DNA of 64,000 nt from the NCBI RefSeq assembly GCF_014879935.1, contig NZ_JACSRD010000198.1:1-64000 (forward strand). Reading direction: 5' to 3'. The notes under the pieces are model-generated. The model searched no databases, was not told the DNA's origin, and saw nothing but the letters and a program-made list of their open reading frames with translations. This DNA is from Prosthecobacter sp. Lineage in GTDB: Bacteria > Verrucomicrobiota > Verrucomicrobiia > Verrucomicrobiales > Verrucomicrobiaceae. This document shows positions 18,732 through 26,344 of this stretch, piece by piece. The position numbers and the translations under genes were made by a program. Positions within the stretch are counted from its first letter, which is position 1, and every line of letters begins with the position of its first letter.

Positions 18732-21047
18732 GTGGAAAATTCAGAAAAGACATCGCTCCACCCCTTTGCACCTGCGCCTGAGCCATCAGGGGTGGAACGG
18801 CTGAATCCCTTCGTGGACGATGTCTGTGCGGGTCCGTTTGGAGTGGCTGAGAATCGCTCGGTGCCCGGCCTGAACGCCGACATTCTGGAACAACTGACCA
18901 CCTGCGTGGATGAACGGCAGAAGAGCGTGGGTCGTGCGGGCGGGCAGCCGCTGCTGCTGCTGACCGCTCCTCGTGCCGGCTATGGCAAGACGCATCTGCT
19001 GGGGCGTCTGGCGGCAGCCGCAGGCGGGCAGGTGGTGCTGGTGCCGCTGGCGTTTCGGCTGGAGGACCAGATCGGCATCTCGGCAGTGGCCGTGCGTGGA
19101 TTGGAGTCGATGGCACGTGCGGAGACCGGGCGCGACGGCTGGACCAAGCTGCGTGAGGCCTGCGCCGGCGTTTGCGCGGCGCTGGTGCGGCGTTTGATCG
19201 AGACCGACTCGCTGCCTTGCGCGAATAAGGACCAGGCGCTGCGCGTGCTGAGCGGCGATCCGGTAGAGGTTTTCGATGAAAGGGGCAGCGCACGCCTGAT
19301 CGGCGACTGGGTGCGGCGTTTTGAGGCCCAACTGCGCAAGCCGATGACCGAGCAGGCAATGAAGCGCGTGCCGGCGATCCCTGCGGCGCTCGAAGCGTGG
19401 GTGGGCGCGATGCTGAATCACGCTCTTGATGGAGCGATGTCGGAAATGGCTGTGTTGCGAACCCTCGCGGCAGATGAATCGAATGAGGGGCCGGTCACGT
19501 GGCTGCGTCTGCTGGGCCTGTGGCGTCCCGTGGTGCTGCTGGTGGATCACCTGGATGCTTATTATCGCAATCCCGAGGCAGGTCTGCGCATCGCCTCGCT
19601 GCTGCTCGACATGTCGGAGATGGATGGCGTGAACGTGGTGCTCAGCCTGAACCAGGATGTGTGGCAGGCGACGTTTGGTCATCATTTGCCCAGTGCCATG
19701 GAGGACCGCCTGACCGCGTCGCAGATGCTGCTGCGTGGCATTGGTGAAAAGGAGGCCGCCATGCTGCTGCGTCTGCGCCTGCAAAACGCGGGCGTGGAGG
19801 GTGACGAACTGCGCGACTTCGAGGCTTTCATGGATGTGAAGCGCTACTTCCTCGGCCGGCCGCTCGGTTCCGTGTCTGCGCGCACCTTTTTGCGTCATGC
19901 GGCGAAGCAGTGGGACTTTTTCCATCAAACCTTGTCCGCGCCGCCTGAACCGGCACCCATCGAGCCGCTCAAGGCTCAGCCGGAGGACCCGGGCGTCCTG
20001 CCGCTGATGACGGAAACCGTTTTCGACAACGAAACGCCGGAGGATGTGGCCATTTTCGATGCCGGCACCACTGCTGACGTGAAGCGCATGGCCGAAGGTC
20101 TTGCCGAGCCGCAGCCTGCGCTGCCGCAGCAGTCCGAAGCACCGCTGATGGCGGTGAATGGCCATCATCTGCCTCCGCCGAGTCCTGCATCGGTCGAATT
20201 GCCGCCGCCCGTGGCCGGCGAAAGCATCGCGCCCGCGCAAACGCCATTCTCACCGAGTTCGGCGAGCGCCTTTGAAAACCTGCGGGAGATGCTCGGCAGG
20301 CTGCGGCAGCCCAACGTTCCTGCTCCCGTGTCTGCACAGGCAGTTGAACCAGGTTCGCATGCGGTCGCCGCGCGACTGGCCACAGTGATGAGCACCGCGA
20401 CGCCGGTGGCGGCCCCCGTCTTCTCCGCCGCACAGGCGTCCCCTGCAGCAGTCGTCGCGGCAGATCCTGAGCGTGATGCCTTGCTCGGCCGCTACGAGGC
20501 GCTGCGCATGCAAATGTCCGCGGAGGCGGTGTCCCTGCCGCTCGATTACACGAAGCTGGCCGAATTGATCCGACTCGCCGGCCGCCGTTTTCCCCTGGTT
20601 CGTTTCAGCGAGCACGAACTGCCCGGCATGACCGGTCGTTACGCGATGTGCTGGTCGCTTCAGGGCATGGAGATCGTGTTCGGGCTCGCGAACTTCGCCG
20701 ACAGCTCCTACTGGCGCACGCTGGCGGGCTTTGCGGCGGGGCGTCTGGCTGAACTGGACGTGAACGCGGTCGAAGGAGCGCCCAAGCTCAAGATCGCCAC
20801 CTTCAAAACCGATCGTGAGCAGCAAAGCTGGGCCATCCTGCAGCACAGCACGGCAATCCCCGAGGTGCTGCGCCCGCATGTCGATGTGATCCACCTCGAC
20901 ACCAACAGCGTGGCCTCGCTGTATGCGATGCAACGCATCATCAAGGAGTCTGAATCCGGTGCCCTGCAGGCCGCTCCGGCGCAGGTGATGAGTGTGCTGG
21001 CGCGTGAGCTCGATTTCTTCTGGAAGCGTGTGACACGCGCCGCCTGA
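18732..21047 (+). CDS. P-loop ATPase of unknown function
   Basis: 771 residues from a GTG at 18732; no ATG lies closer. Walker A is A-P-R-A-G-Y-G-K-T (residues 79-87). A hydrophobic strand ending V-V-L-L-V-D-H-L-D (about 267-275) is the Walker B, and N308 in L-S-L-N-Q-D sits at a sensor-like position, pointing to an AAA/STAND-type fold. Residues about 410-570 are Pro/Ala-rich and probably a flexible linker. Residues about 575-771 form a second folded domain that I do not recognise. No signal peptide, so cytoplasmic. It is transcribed divergently from the large coiled-coil membrane protein. Substrate and pathway unknown. Confidence 0.7.
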   Translation: MENSEKTSLHPFAPAPEPSGVERLNPFVDDVCAGPFGVAENRSVPGLNADILEQLTTCVDERQKSVGRAGGQPLLLLTAPRAGYGKTHLLGRLAAAAGGQVVLVPLAFRLEDQIGISAVAVRGLESMARAETGRDGWTKLREACAGVCAALVRRLIETDSLPCANKDQALRVLSGDPVEVFDERGSARLIGDWVRRFEAQLRKPMTEQAMKRVPAIPAALEAWVGAMLNHALDGAMSEMAVLRTLAADESNEGPVTWLRLLGLWRPVVLLVDHLDAYYRNPEAGLRIASLLLDMSEMDGVNVVLSLNQDVWQATFGHHLPSAMEDRLTASQMLLRGIGEKEAAMLLRLRLQNAGVEGDELRDFEAFMDVKRYFLGRPLGSVSARTFLRHAAKQWDFFHQTLSAPPEPAPIEPLKAQPEDPGVLPLMTETVFDNETPEDVAIFDAGTTADVKRMAEGLAEPQPALPQQSEAPLMAVNGHHLPPPSPASVELPPPVAGESIAPAQTPFSPSSASAFENLREMLGRLRQPNVPAPVSAQAVEPGSHAVAARLATVMSTATPVAAPVFSAAQASPAAVVAADPERDALLGRYEALRMQMSAEAVSLPLDYTKLAELIRLAGRRFPLVRFSEHELPGMTGRYAMCWSLQGMEIVFGLANFADSSYWRTLAGFAAGRLAELDVNAVEGAPKLKIATFKTDREQQSWAILQHSTAIPEVLRPHVDVIHLDTNSVASLYAMQRIIKESESGALQAAPAQVMSVLARELDFFWKRVTRAA

Positions 21048-21129
21048 AACGGCCGGGAGCCGCTGGAAGGTGGTCGCAAGGATCATGCTCACGTGGCAGA
21101 TCGGATAGCCGCAGGTGCAATGACTTGGC

Positions 21130-21158
21130 TTGCCGTCCGCCAGACGCGTCGCTAGCAT
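21130..21158 (+). promoter_or_regulatory. Promoter of cupin gene, leaderless
   Basis: TTGCCG (21130-21135), a 17-nt spacer and TAGCAT (21153-21158). Eight nucleotides separate the -10 box from the ATG at 21167, placing the expected transcription start at about 21165. Confidence 0.6.
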
Positions 21159-21166
21159 CGCGGATC

Positions 21167-21580
21167 ATGTCTGACTCCATCGCCGACCGCCGTTTTGTCA
21201 CCGCTGCTGAAAAAGTGGATTTCCTCTCCCCGTGGACCCTCGAAGAATGGCTGTGCCGCGGTGACATCGTGAACAACGAGCATCTGCTCATGGTGCGTGC
21301 GAACATGGAACCGGGCCGCAGTCATCCCTTCCACTCCCACCCCACGCGTGAGGAGCTGATCTATGTGCTGGCGGGGACGGCGGAGCAGTGGGTGGGCAAG
21401 GAGAAGAAAATCCTCCGTCCAGGTGACATGGCCTTCATTCCGACGGGCGAGATCCACGGCACGTGGAACGTGGGTGACGACATGCTGGTCTTCCTCGCGA
21501 TTCTTTCTCCCGCAAAGGCCGATGAGCCTGCCATCGTGGACCATAGCGGGGAAGAGCCATGGAAGTCACTGCGGCAGTGA
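21167..21580 (+). CDS. Single-domain cupin protein
   Basis: 137 residues from the ATG at 21167, the start that fits the promoter just upstream. The double-stranded beta-helix carries cupin motif 1 with metal-binding H-P-F-H-S-H-P-T-R-E-E (about residues 50-60) and motif 2 P-T-G-E-I-H-G-T-W (about residues 88-97), giving His/His/Glu/His-type ligands. Small cupins of this type bind a divalent metal and act as isomerases, dioxygenases or sugar-binding regulators; the sequence does not say which. It stands alone, convergent with the acidic protein gene on the other strand, 18 nt apart. Confidence 0.85.
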   Translation: MSDSIADRRFVTAAEKVDFLSPWTLEEWLCRGDIVNNEHLLMVRANMEPGRSHPFHSHPTREELIYVLAGTAEQWVGKEKKILRPGDMAFIPTGEIHGTWNVGDDMLVFLAILSPAKADEPAIVDHSGEEPWKSLRQ

Positions 21581-21598
21581 ACCGCGCGGCCCATGTGG

Positions 21599-22810
21599 TC
21601 AATGCTCGCGCAGTTCCTTGCGCAGATCGGTGATGCCGTCGCGCAGGGCGAAGAGTTCGGCGCGGAACTCCCCCAGCAGCTCCAGCCGTGCCTGCCAAGC
21701 GGGCGATTCGGAGAGTTCATTGAGAGCTGCCAGCGCCTCGTTGGCCCAGTTCAGGCAGCGGCGGAGAATCGCCAGCGTGTAGCCACGGTCGCGCGAGCCT
21801 GACATTTCGCCGTAGCCGAGCGCCCCGGCGAGTTTTCCGCTGATGTTCATGCTGTTGCGGATGAAGCGGTCGAGCGCCGTGCTGCCATCGCTCGTCTGGG
21901 TGTTCTCCTCGCGTTCCTCGTCGATGTCGGTCATCAGACGCAGCACGAGGTCGTGCGCGCGTTTCTGCAAGGGATGCTGCTCGCGCTTCTCCTCCTCTTC
22001 GAGCCAGCGGTCGAAGTCCTCCTCGTCAAACGCTTCGGGAGCGGTCTCGCCATCGGCCTGCTTCCACGCTTCGCCATCATCATCTTCTTCTTCATCATCA
22101 TCGTCGTCGTCCGCATTCGATGGCGGTCCGCCGCGGCCGAGCATGTGATCCCAGCCCATGACGAAGAAGACGCGGTCGTCATCCAGGCCGTCCATGCCGT
22201 ATTTTTCCAGCGCTTCGAGATGGGCGTCGGAAAGCCGGTCGGATTGTTTGAGGGACTCCTCCCAGGATTCCTCGCTGTCGTCGAAGTCATCCTCCGCCTC
22301 GTCGTCCTCTTTGGGCTCAGGACGCTGGATGATGCCCGCCAGCCACCCGCGCATGGTGTGCAGGTTGGTCATTTTCTGCGCCTCTTCGTCGGCCTCGTCC
22401 ATCTCCCAGATCCACTCTGACATGCTGACCTCGAAGCTGGTGCTCTCGATGAAAACGCGGCCGTTCTCATTGGAAAACCACTCAAAGTAGAGCGCGTTGT
22501 GCCATTCGGCCGCCGGCTGTGAATCCGTGTCATCCTCGAATTCAGACTCCGCCTTGATCTTTTGTGAGGCGGTGATGTCACCCACATAGCCGGTTTGCCT
22601 GGGCTGGATTTCGGCGGCGACAGACTGTGCCTCCGGCGTGGGATTGATGAATGTGAGCCTGGCGCCCGCCACGTCCCGCCATGCATCCCCGCGCAGGTCC
22701 AGAACGACTGGCTCTTCACGACCGACGAGCCAGAGCTTTCCACGCACGTTTCCACGGGTGGTGTTGTCAATTTCGCCACGGATGACGGCGGAGTCCAGAC
22801 GCAGGGCCAT
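21599..22810 (-). CDS. Acidic cytoplasmic protein of unknown function
   Basis: 403 residues from the ATG at 22810. The frame continues upstream, but the extension overlaps the divergent scpB gene and has unusual composition, while a good promoter sits just upstream of 22810. The protein is strongly acidic, with a run of Asp/Glu around residues 235-250 (N-A-D, then about a dozen D/E) and further D/E-rich parts near 185-200 and 265-275. The first 130 residues look beta-rich; the last 100 look helical and include R-R-C-L-N-W-A-N-E-A-L-A-A-L-N-E-L. No signal peptide or membrane segment. I do not recognise the family. Divergent from scpB with 121 nt between starts. Confidence 0.7.
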   Translation of the reverse strand: MALRLDSAVIRGEIDNTTRGNVRGKLWLVGREEPVVLDLRGDAWRDVAGARLTFINPTPEAQSVAAEIQPRQTGYVGDITASQKIKAESEFEDDTDSQPAAEWHNALYFEWFSNENGRVFIESTSFEVSMSEWIWEMDEADEEAQKMTNLHTMRGWLAGIIQRPEPKEDDEAEDDFDDSEESWEESLKQSDRLSDAHLEALEKYGMDGLDDDRVFFVMGWDHMLGRGGPPSNADDDDDDEEEDDDGEAWKQADGETAPEAFDEEDFDRWLEEEEKREQHPLQKRAHDLVLRLMTDIDEEREENTQTSDGSTALDRFIRNSMNISGKLAGALGYGEMSGSRDRGYTLAILRRCLNWANEALAALNELSESPAWQARLELLGEFRAELFALRDGITDLRKELREH

Positions 22811-22816
22811 GGTCGC

Positions 22817-22846
22817 ATCAGAGCGTGGGCGGGGCGGGCATGTCAA
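22817..22846 (-). promoter_or_regulatory. Promoter of acidic protein gene, leaderless
   Basis: On the minus strand TTGACA (22846-22841), an 18-nt spacer and TCTGAT (22822-22817). Six nucleotides separate the -10 box from the ATG at 22810. Confidence 0.55.
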
Positions 22847-22931
22847 GGCCCGTGCAGGGCCGGCCGCCAGGCAAGTGCGTTCCATAGCTTGACTCTCCTG
22901 CCTGCCTTGCTTGAGGTTATCCGCCCGCGTC

Positions 22932-23654
22932 ATGGAACTGATCTCGATCGTCGAAGCCCTGCTTTTCGCCACCCAGGAACCCCTGGGCGTGCCGCAAATG
23001 TGCGCTGCCGTCAAAGACACGGCCAGGGACATCCTCGAGGCAGCGGCTGAAGCCGCCGCGCCCGAGAATGGCGAGGCCAATCCGATCCCTGAGTGGGTGG
23101 CCCCGCTGGCCGAAACCACCGAGGAGCAGGTGCGCGCGATCCTGGATGAACTGATCGCACGCTACGACGCTGAAAAACATGCCTTTACGCTCGTCGAACG
23201 TGCGAACGGCTGGCGGATCGCCGCCCGTGGCGAGTATGCGGAATGGTGCCGCGCCTTGTATCCGGGAAAAAAGATCCAGCGACTCAGCCAGCCCGCGCTG
23301 GAGACGCTCGCGATCATCGCTTATCGCCAGCCCATCACCAAGGCGGGTGTTGAAGCCGTGCGTGGCGTCTCCGTGGATGCGATGGTGCAGATGCTCATGG
23401 ATCGGGGCTTGGTGAAAATCGAAGGCCGTGCCGACCTGCCGGGGCGTCCGCTCCTGTATGGCACCACCGAGGCATTCCTGGATCATTTTGGGGTCCGCAG
23501 CCTGGATGAAATGCCCAATGCGTCCGAACTGCGCCGCGTGAAACTACCCTCGGCTGAGGAAGCTCCGCCTGCCGCAGCTGAACAGGCTCAAGAGGAACAA
23601 CTGGCGCTGGCTCCGGTGGCTGCGGCAGATGAACCCGCCCCGGCTGAGGGCTGA
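22932..23654 (+). CDS. scpB: Segregation and condensation protein B
   Basis: 240 residues from the ATG at 22932. ScpB dimers bind ScpA and the SMC ATPase to form the condensin-like complex that compacts and segregates the chromosome. The N-terminal winged helix opens with the typical I-V-E-A-L-L-F-A-T-Q-E-P-L motif; the central Q-P-A-L-E-T-L-A-I-I-A-Y-R-Q-P-I-T-K block (about 121-138) is the strongest family signature. The C-terminus carries an extra Ala/Glu/Pro-rich tail (from about residue 205) beyond the usual domain. pheA follows 17 nt downstream, probably in the same transcript. A TTG at 22911 is an alternative start but would add residues not typical of the family. Confidence 0.93.
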   Translation: MELISIVEALLFATQEPLGVPQMCAAVKDTARDILEAAAEAAAPENGEANPIPEWVAPLAETTEEQVRAILDELIARYDAEKHAFTLVERANGWRIAARGEYAEWCRALYPGKKIQRLSQPALETLAIIAYRQPITKAGVEAVRGVSVDAMVQMLMDRGLVKIEGRADLPGRPLLYGTTEAFLDHFGVRSLDEMPNASELRRVKLPSAEEAPPAAAEQAQEEQLALAPVAAADEPAPAEG

Positions 23655-23671
23655 ACTCTTTTTAGCGGCCC

Positions 23672-24751
23672 ATGTCCCTCGAAGAAGTCCGCAAAAAGAT
23701 CGACAGCATCGATCAGCAGCTTCTCCGCCTGCTGAACGAGCGTGCGGAACTGGTGCACGCGGTCGGGGAGATCAAGCGCAAGGACGATCTCGACATCTAT
23801 GTGCCAGGACGGGAGGATCAGTTGCTGCGCAAGCTGGCTGAATTGAATCGTGCGCAAAACGGCAGACTCACCGAGCGCGCGATCCGTGCGATCTTTCGCG
23901 AGATCATGAGCGCGGCGCTGGCGCTGGAGGACAGTTTGAAGATCGCCTACCTCGGGCCGGCAGGATCCTGGACGCATCAGGCGGCGGTGAACAAGTTCGG
24001 CCACTGTGTCGAATACCTGCCGGAGGCCAGCACGGAGAGCGTTTTCGGTCGCGTGGCGTCGCAGGATGCGGATTACGGCGTCCTGCCCATCGAGCACTCC
24101 ACCGAAGGCGCCGTGCACCACACGCTGGACCATCTGGCGGACAGTGCCCTGCAGATCTACGCGGAGATTTTGTGGAAGGCCGATGTCGCGGTGATGGCGC
24201 AGTCACCGACGGCCGCCATTTCGGAGATTCACGGCCGTGCGCAGATGCTTGCACGCTGCGGGCCATGGCTGGCGCAAAGTTTTCCCGGCTCCAAATTGGT
24301 GGAGGCGGCCAGTTCGAACGCCGCGGCGGCCCTGGCGGCGCAGAGTGCCTCCATCGCCGCCTTGGGCACGCCCTTGAGCGCGGAATTGCACGGTCTGCGT
24401 GTCATCGCCGCCTCGCCGCGCGAATACGCCACCCAGACGCGCTTAATCATCCTCGGCCGGCGTTCCGGTCCGCCATCCGGGAACGACAACACGATGCTGA
24501 TGATTCATTCGCGTGACCGCGTCGGTGCGCTGATGGAGGTGCTGCAGGTTTTTGCCACGCGAAACATCAACGTGCGCCAGATCGAGAACCGTCCGACGCC
24601 CTGCGGCACCCAGGCGCGGTTCTTCCTCGAAATCAGCGGCCATCATGCCGATGCGACGATCCGGCAGGCCGTCGCTGCATTGGAGGAGCACGCCGTCCAC
24701 GTGAAGACGCTCGGCAGCTATCCCGCGCCCGGCTGGGTGGAGGAGAGATAG
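23672..24751 (+). CDS. pheA: Bifunctional chorismate mutase / prephenate dehydratase
   Basis: 359 residues. The N-terminal AroQ-type chorismate mutase domain (about 1-85) begins L-E-E-V-R-K-K-I-D-S-I-D with Arg and Lys residues of the active site. The prephenate dehydratase domain follows (about 90-265): L-G-P-A-G-S-W-T-H-Q-A-A, and P-I-E-H-S-T-E-G-A-V, the local equivalent of the P-I-E-N-S-x-x-G motif. A C-terminal ACT domain (about 270-350) carries the E-N-R-P segment used for phenylalanine feedback. It converts chorismate to phenylpyruvate in phenylalanine synthesis. Downstream of scpB by 17 nt with no visible Shine-Dalgarno. The His in place of Asn in the P-I-E-x-S motif is a mild departure. 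Confidence 0.93.
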   Translation: MSLEEVRKKIDSIDQQLLRLLNERAELVHAVGEIKRKDDLDIYVPGREDQLLRKLAELNRAQNGRLTERAIRAIFREIMSAALALEDSLKIAYLGPAGSWTHQAAVNKFGHCVEYLPEASTESVFGRVASQDADYGVLPIEHSTEGAVHHTLDHLADSALQIYAEILWKADVAVMAQSPTAAISEIHGRAQMLARCGPWLAQSFPGSKLVEAASSNAAAALAAQSASIAALGTPLSAELHGLRVIAASPREYATQTRLIILGRRSGPPSGNDNTMLMIHSRDRVGALMEVLQVFATRNINVRQIENRPTPCGTQARFFLEISGHHADATIRQAVAALEEHAVHVKTLGSYPAPGWVEER

Positions 24752-24773
24752 GAGCCAGCGTGGCTGGAACGAA

Positions 24774-25538
24774 TCAGATCCAGCCCTTCCAGCGATAGAA
24801 CAGGCTGCCGACGATTTCGTGCATCCACAGGCTGAAGGATTCGAGTCCGCCATGACCGGGCGGATGAATGAGGGTGCGTTCCGTGCCGCGGAACTTCGAG
24901 GTGATGTAATTGCAGGGCACCGGAGTGACTTTCAGCCCCTGACGCTGGAAGACGGCAAGGGCCCGGGGCATGTGATAAGCCGATGTGACCAGCAGAATGC
25001 TTTTCCACTGATGAGCCTGCGCCAGCTTGGCCGTCTTGAGTGCCTCATCATGAGTGTCGGCACACAAACCGAGACTGAAGACGGTCACCCGGGTGTCCAA
25101 AACGGGATGGAGCAGGGCCTTGAGCGTGTCCGACTCCGAATGCCACTGGCCGTGGATCTTGTAACCTCCGCCGCCGATCACCAGATGAGGGGCTTTTTTC
25201 AGCCGTGTCAGGACCAGCGCCGCAGGCAACCGGTCCGCCGCGCTCTTGAGGTGAACTCCCGCAGGTTCGGGAGGTGACGGGGACACTCCTCCGCCGAGGC
25301 AGACGATCGCGTCGCAAACAGCCAGGTCTCCCACCGCCACTGGCGGATGCTGGCCCTCCAAAGACGCCAGAAAGAGCGAAGGAAGAGCGCTGCACGTGAA
25401 GAGGGTGAGCACGAGCCAGGAGCCGGCGGCGAGGCAAGTGGTCGCATGCCGGCGCTTGAGAATCTGCCGAAGCAAAAACGCGGTGAGCAGGAGCCAGGCA
25501 ATCCCGAGAGGCTCGACGAAGGGCAGGAGCGATTTCAT
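24774..25538 (-). CDS. YdcF/ElyC-family (DUF218) membrane protein
   Basis: 254 residues from the ATG at 25538, chosen because the protein then begins with the first of two membrane segments (about 8-28 and 42-62) as in ElyC/SanA/YdcF proteins; an upstream ATG at 25592 is possible. The DUF218 domain follows: C-D-A-I-V-C-L-G-G-G (about 89-98), a region with R-L-P-A-A-L, H-L-V-I-G-G-G-G, A-D-T-H-D-E-A, and S-A-Y-H-M-P-R-A. Characterised members affect envelope integrity and peptidoglycan or lipid-carrier metabolism. It is divergent from an L,D-transpeptidase gene 105 nt away, consistent with an envelope role. The exact substrate is unknown. Confidence 0.85.
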   Translation of the reverse strand: MKSLLPFVEPLGIAWLLLTAFLLRQILKRRHATTCLAAGSWLVLTLFTCSALPSLFLASLEGQHPPVAVGDLAVCDAIVCLGGGVSPSPPEPAGVHLKSAADRLPAALVLTRLKKAPHLVIGGGGYKIHGQWHSESDTLKALLHPVLDTRVTVFSLGLCADTHDEALKTAKLAQAHQWKSILLVTSAYHMPRALAVFQRQGLKVTPVPCNYITSKFRGTERTLIHPPGHGGLESFSLWMHEIVGSLFYRWKGWI

Positions 25539-25643
25539 GGACAAAGTCAGGCCGTGGAAGCCAGCCTGCCGCTGAATGGCGACAAAAGTCATTGGCGCAA
25601 GTTCTGCTGTGTTCCAGTGTCCTGAATCGATCCACAAGCTGCC

Positions 25644-26315
25644 ATGACCCGTCATTCCAAGCTCCGCGCTGTTCTTTTGCTGTCACTTTCATCTCTGGCG
25701 CTGGTCATGGGCGGCACCGGCTGCACCACCGTCACTTACCGGCCCGCCCCCGGAGGTGCCTATTATGTCGTCGAGGAGAGGGTCACCATGGACGAATACT
25801 GGGGGCTGGTGAAACTGCCAAAATTCGGCGGCAGAGGGTCGAAAGCGCAGCATCGTGACGATAACACATTCTGGCATGGGGATGGCGTGTCGGGCTCTCC
25901 GAAGATCGTGATCGTTCTCGGCGAACAACGAGCCTATTTTTACAAGGGCAATCAGAAGGTGGGTTCGTCACCTGTTTGCACAGGCAGTCCGCAATTTCCA
26001 ACGCCCAAAGGGAGCTTCCGGGTCATTGAAAAAGACGCGGATCATTACTCATCGGTGTATGGCGACTGGGTGGATCAACACGGCAACGTCTTGCAAACAC
26101 AGATCGACAATCGCAAGGACCCGCGGCCTGCCGGCGGGCGCTTTGACGGCGCGAAGATGTTCTATTTCATGCGTGTCACAGGCGGCGTCGGCATGCACGA
26201 GGGCTATTTGCCCGGTTACGCCGATTCCCACGGCTGTATCCGCCTGCCATCCGAAATGGCAAGAACCTACTACCACCACGCCCCTGTCGGCACTCCGGTG
26301 AAGATCGTGGAGTAA
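25644..26315 (+). CDS. L,D-transpeptidase (YkuD family) lipoprotein
   Basis: 223 residues. The signal peptide (hydrophobic residues about 8-25) ends in a T-G-C lipobox near Cys27. The YkuD domain occupies roughly residues 85-223, with G-G-V-G-M-H-E-G-Y and the Ser-His-Gly-Cys-Ile-Arg signature, nucleophile Cys198. It is a paralogue of the protein at 10947-11600 but diverges strongly in the N-terminal 80 residues, which include an acidic E-E-R-V-T-M-D-E-Y stretch. Expected to act on peptidoglycan stem peptides in the periplasm. Divergent from a YdcF-type gene and convergent with dxs, 29 nt away; no terminator was found between them. Confidence 0.92.
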   Translation: MTRHSKLRAVLLLSLSSLALVMGGTGCTTVTYRPAPGGAYYVVEERVTMDEYWGLVKLPKFGGRGSKAQHRDDNTFWHGDGVSGSPKIVIVLGEQRAYFYKGNQKVGSSPVCTGSPQFPTPKGSFRVIEKDADHYSSVYGDWVDQHGNVLQTQIDNRKDPRPAGGRFDGAKMFYFMRVTGGVGMHEGYLPGYADSHGCIRLPSEMARTYYHHAPVGTPVKIVE

Positions 26316-26344
26316 GGTGAAGGTGAATTGCTGTGCGCTGAACG

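Noticed and set aside
18583-18804. 73-codon plus-strand frame between the coiled-coil and ATPase genes.
   Set aside because: It overlaps the ATPase start in another frame and has no signal, domain or ribosome site.
26316-26344. Terminator between the second L,D-transpeptidase and dxs.
   Set aside because: No stable stem with a T-run is visible in the 29 bases.
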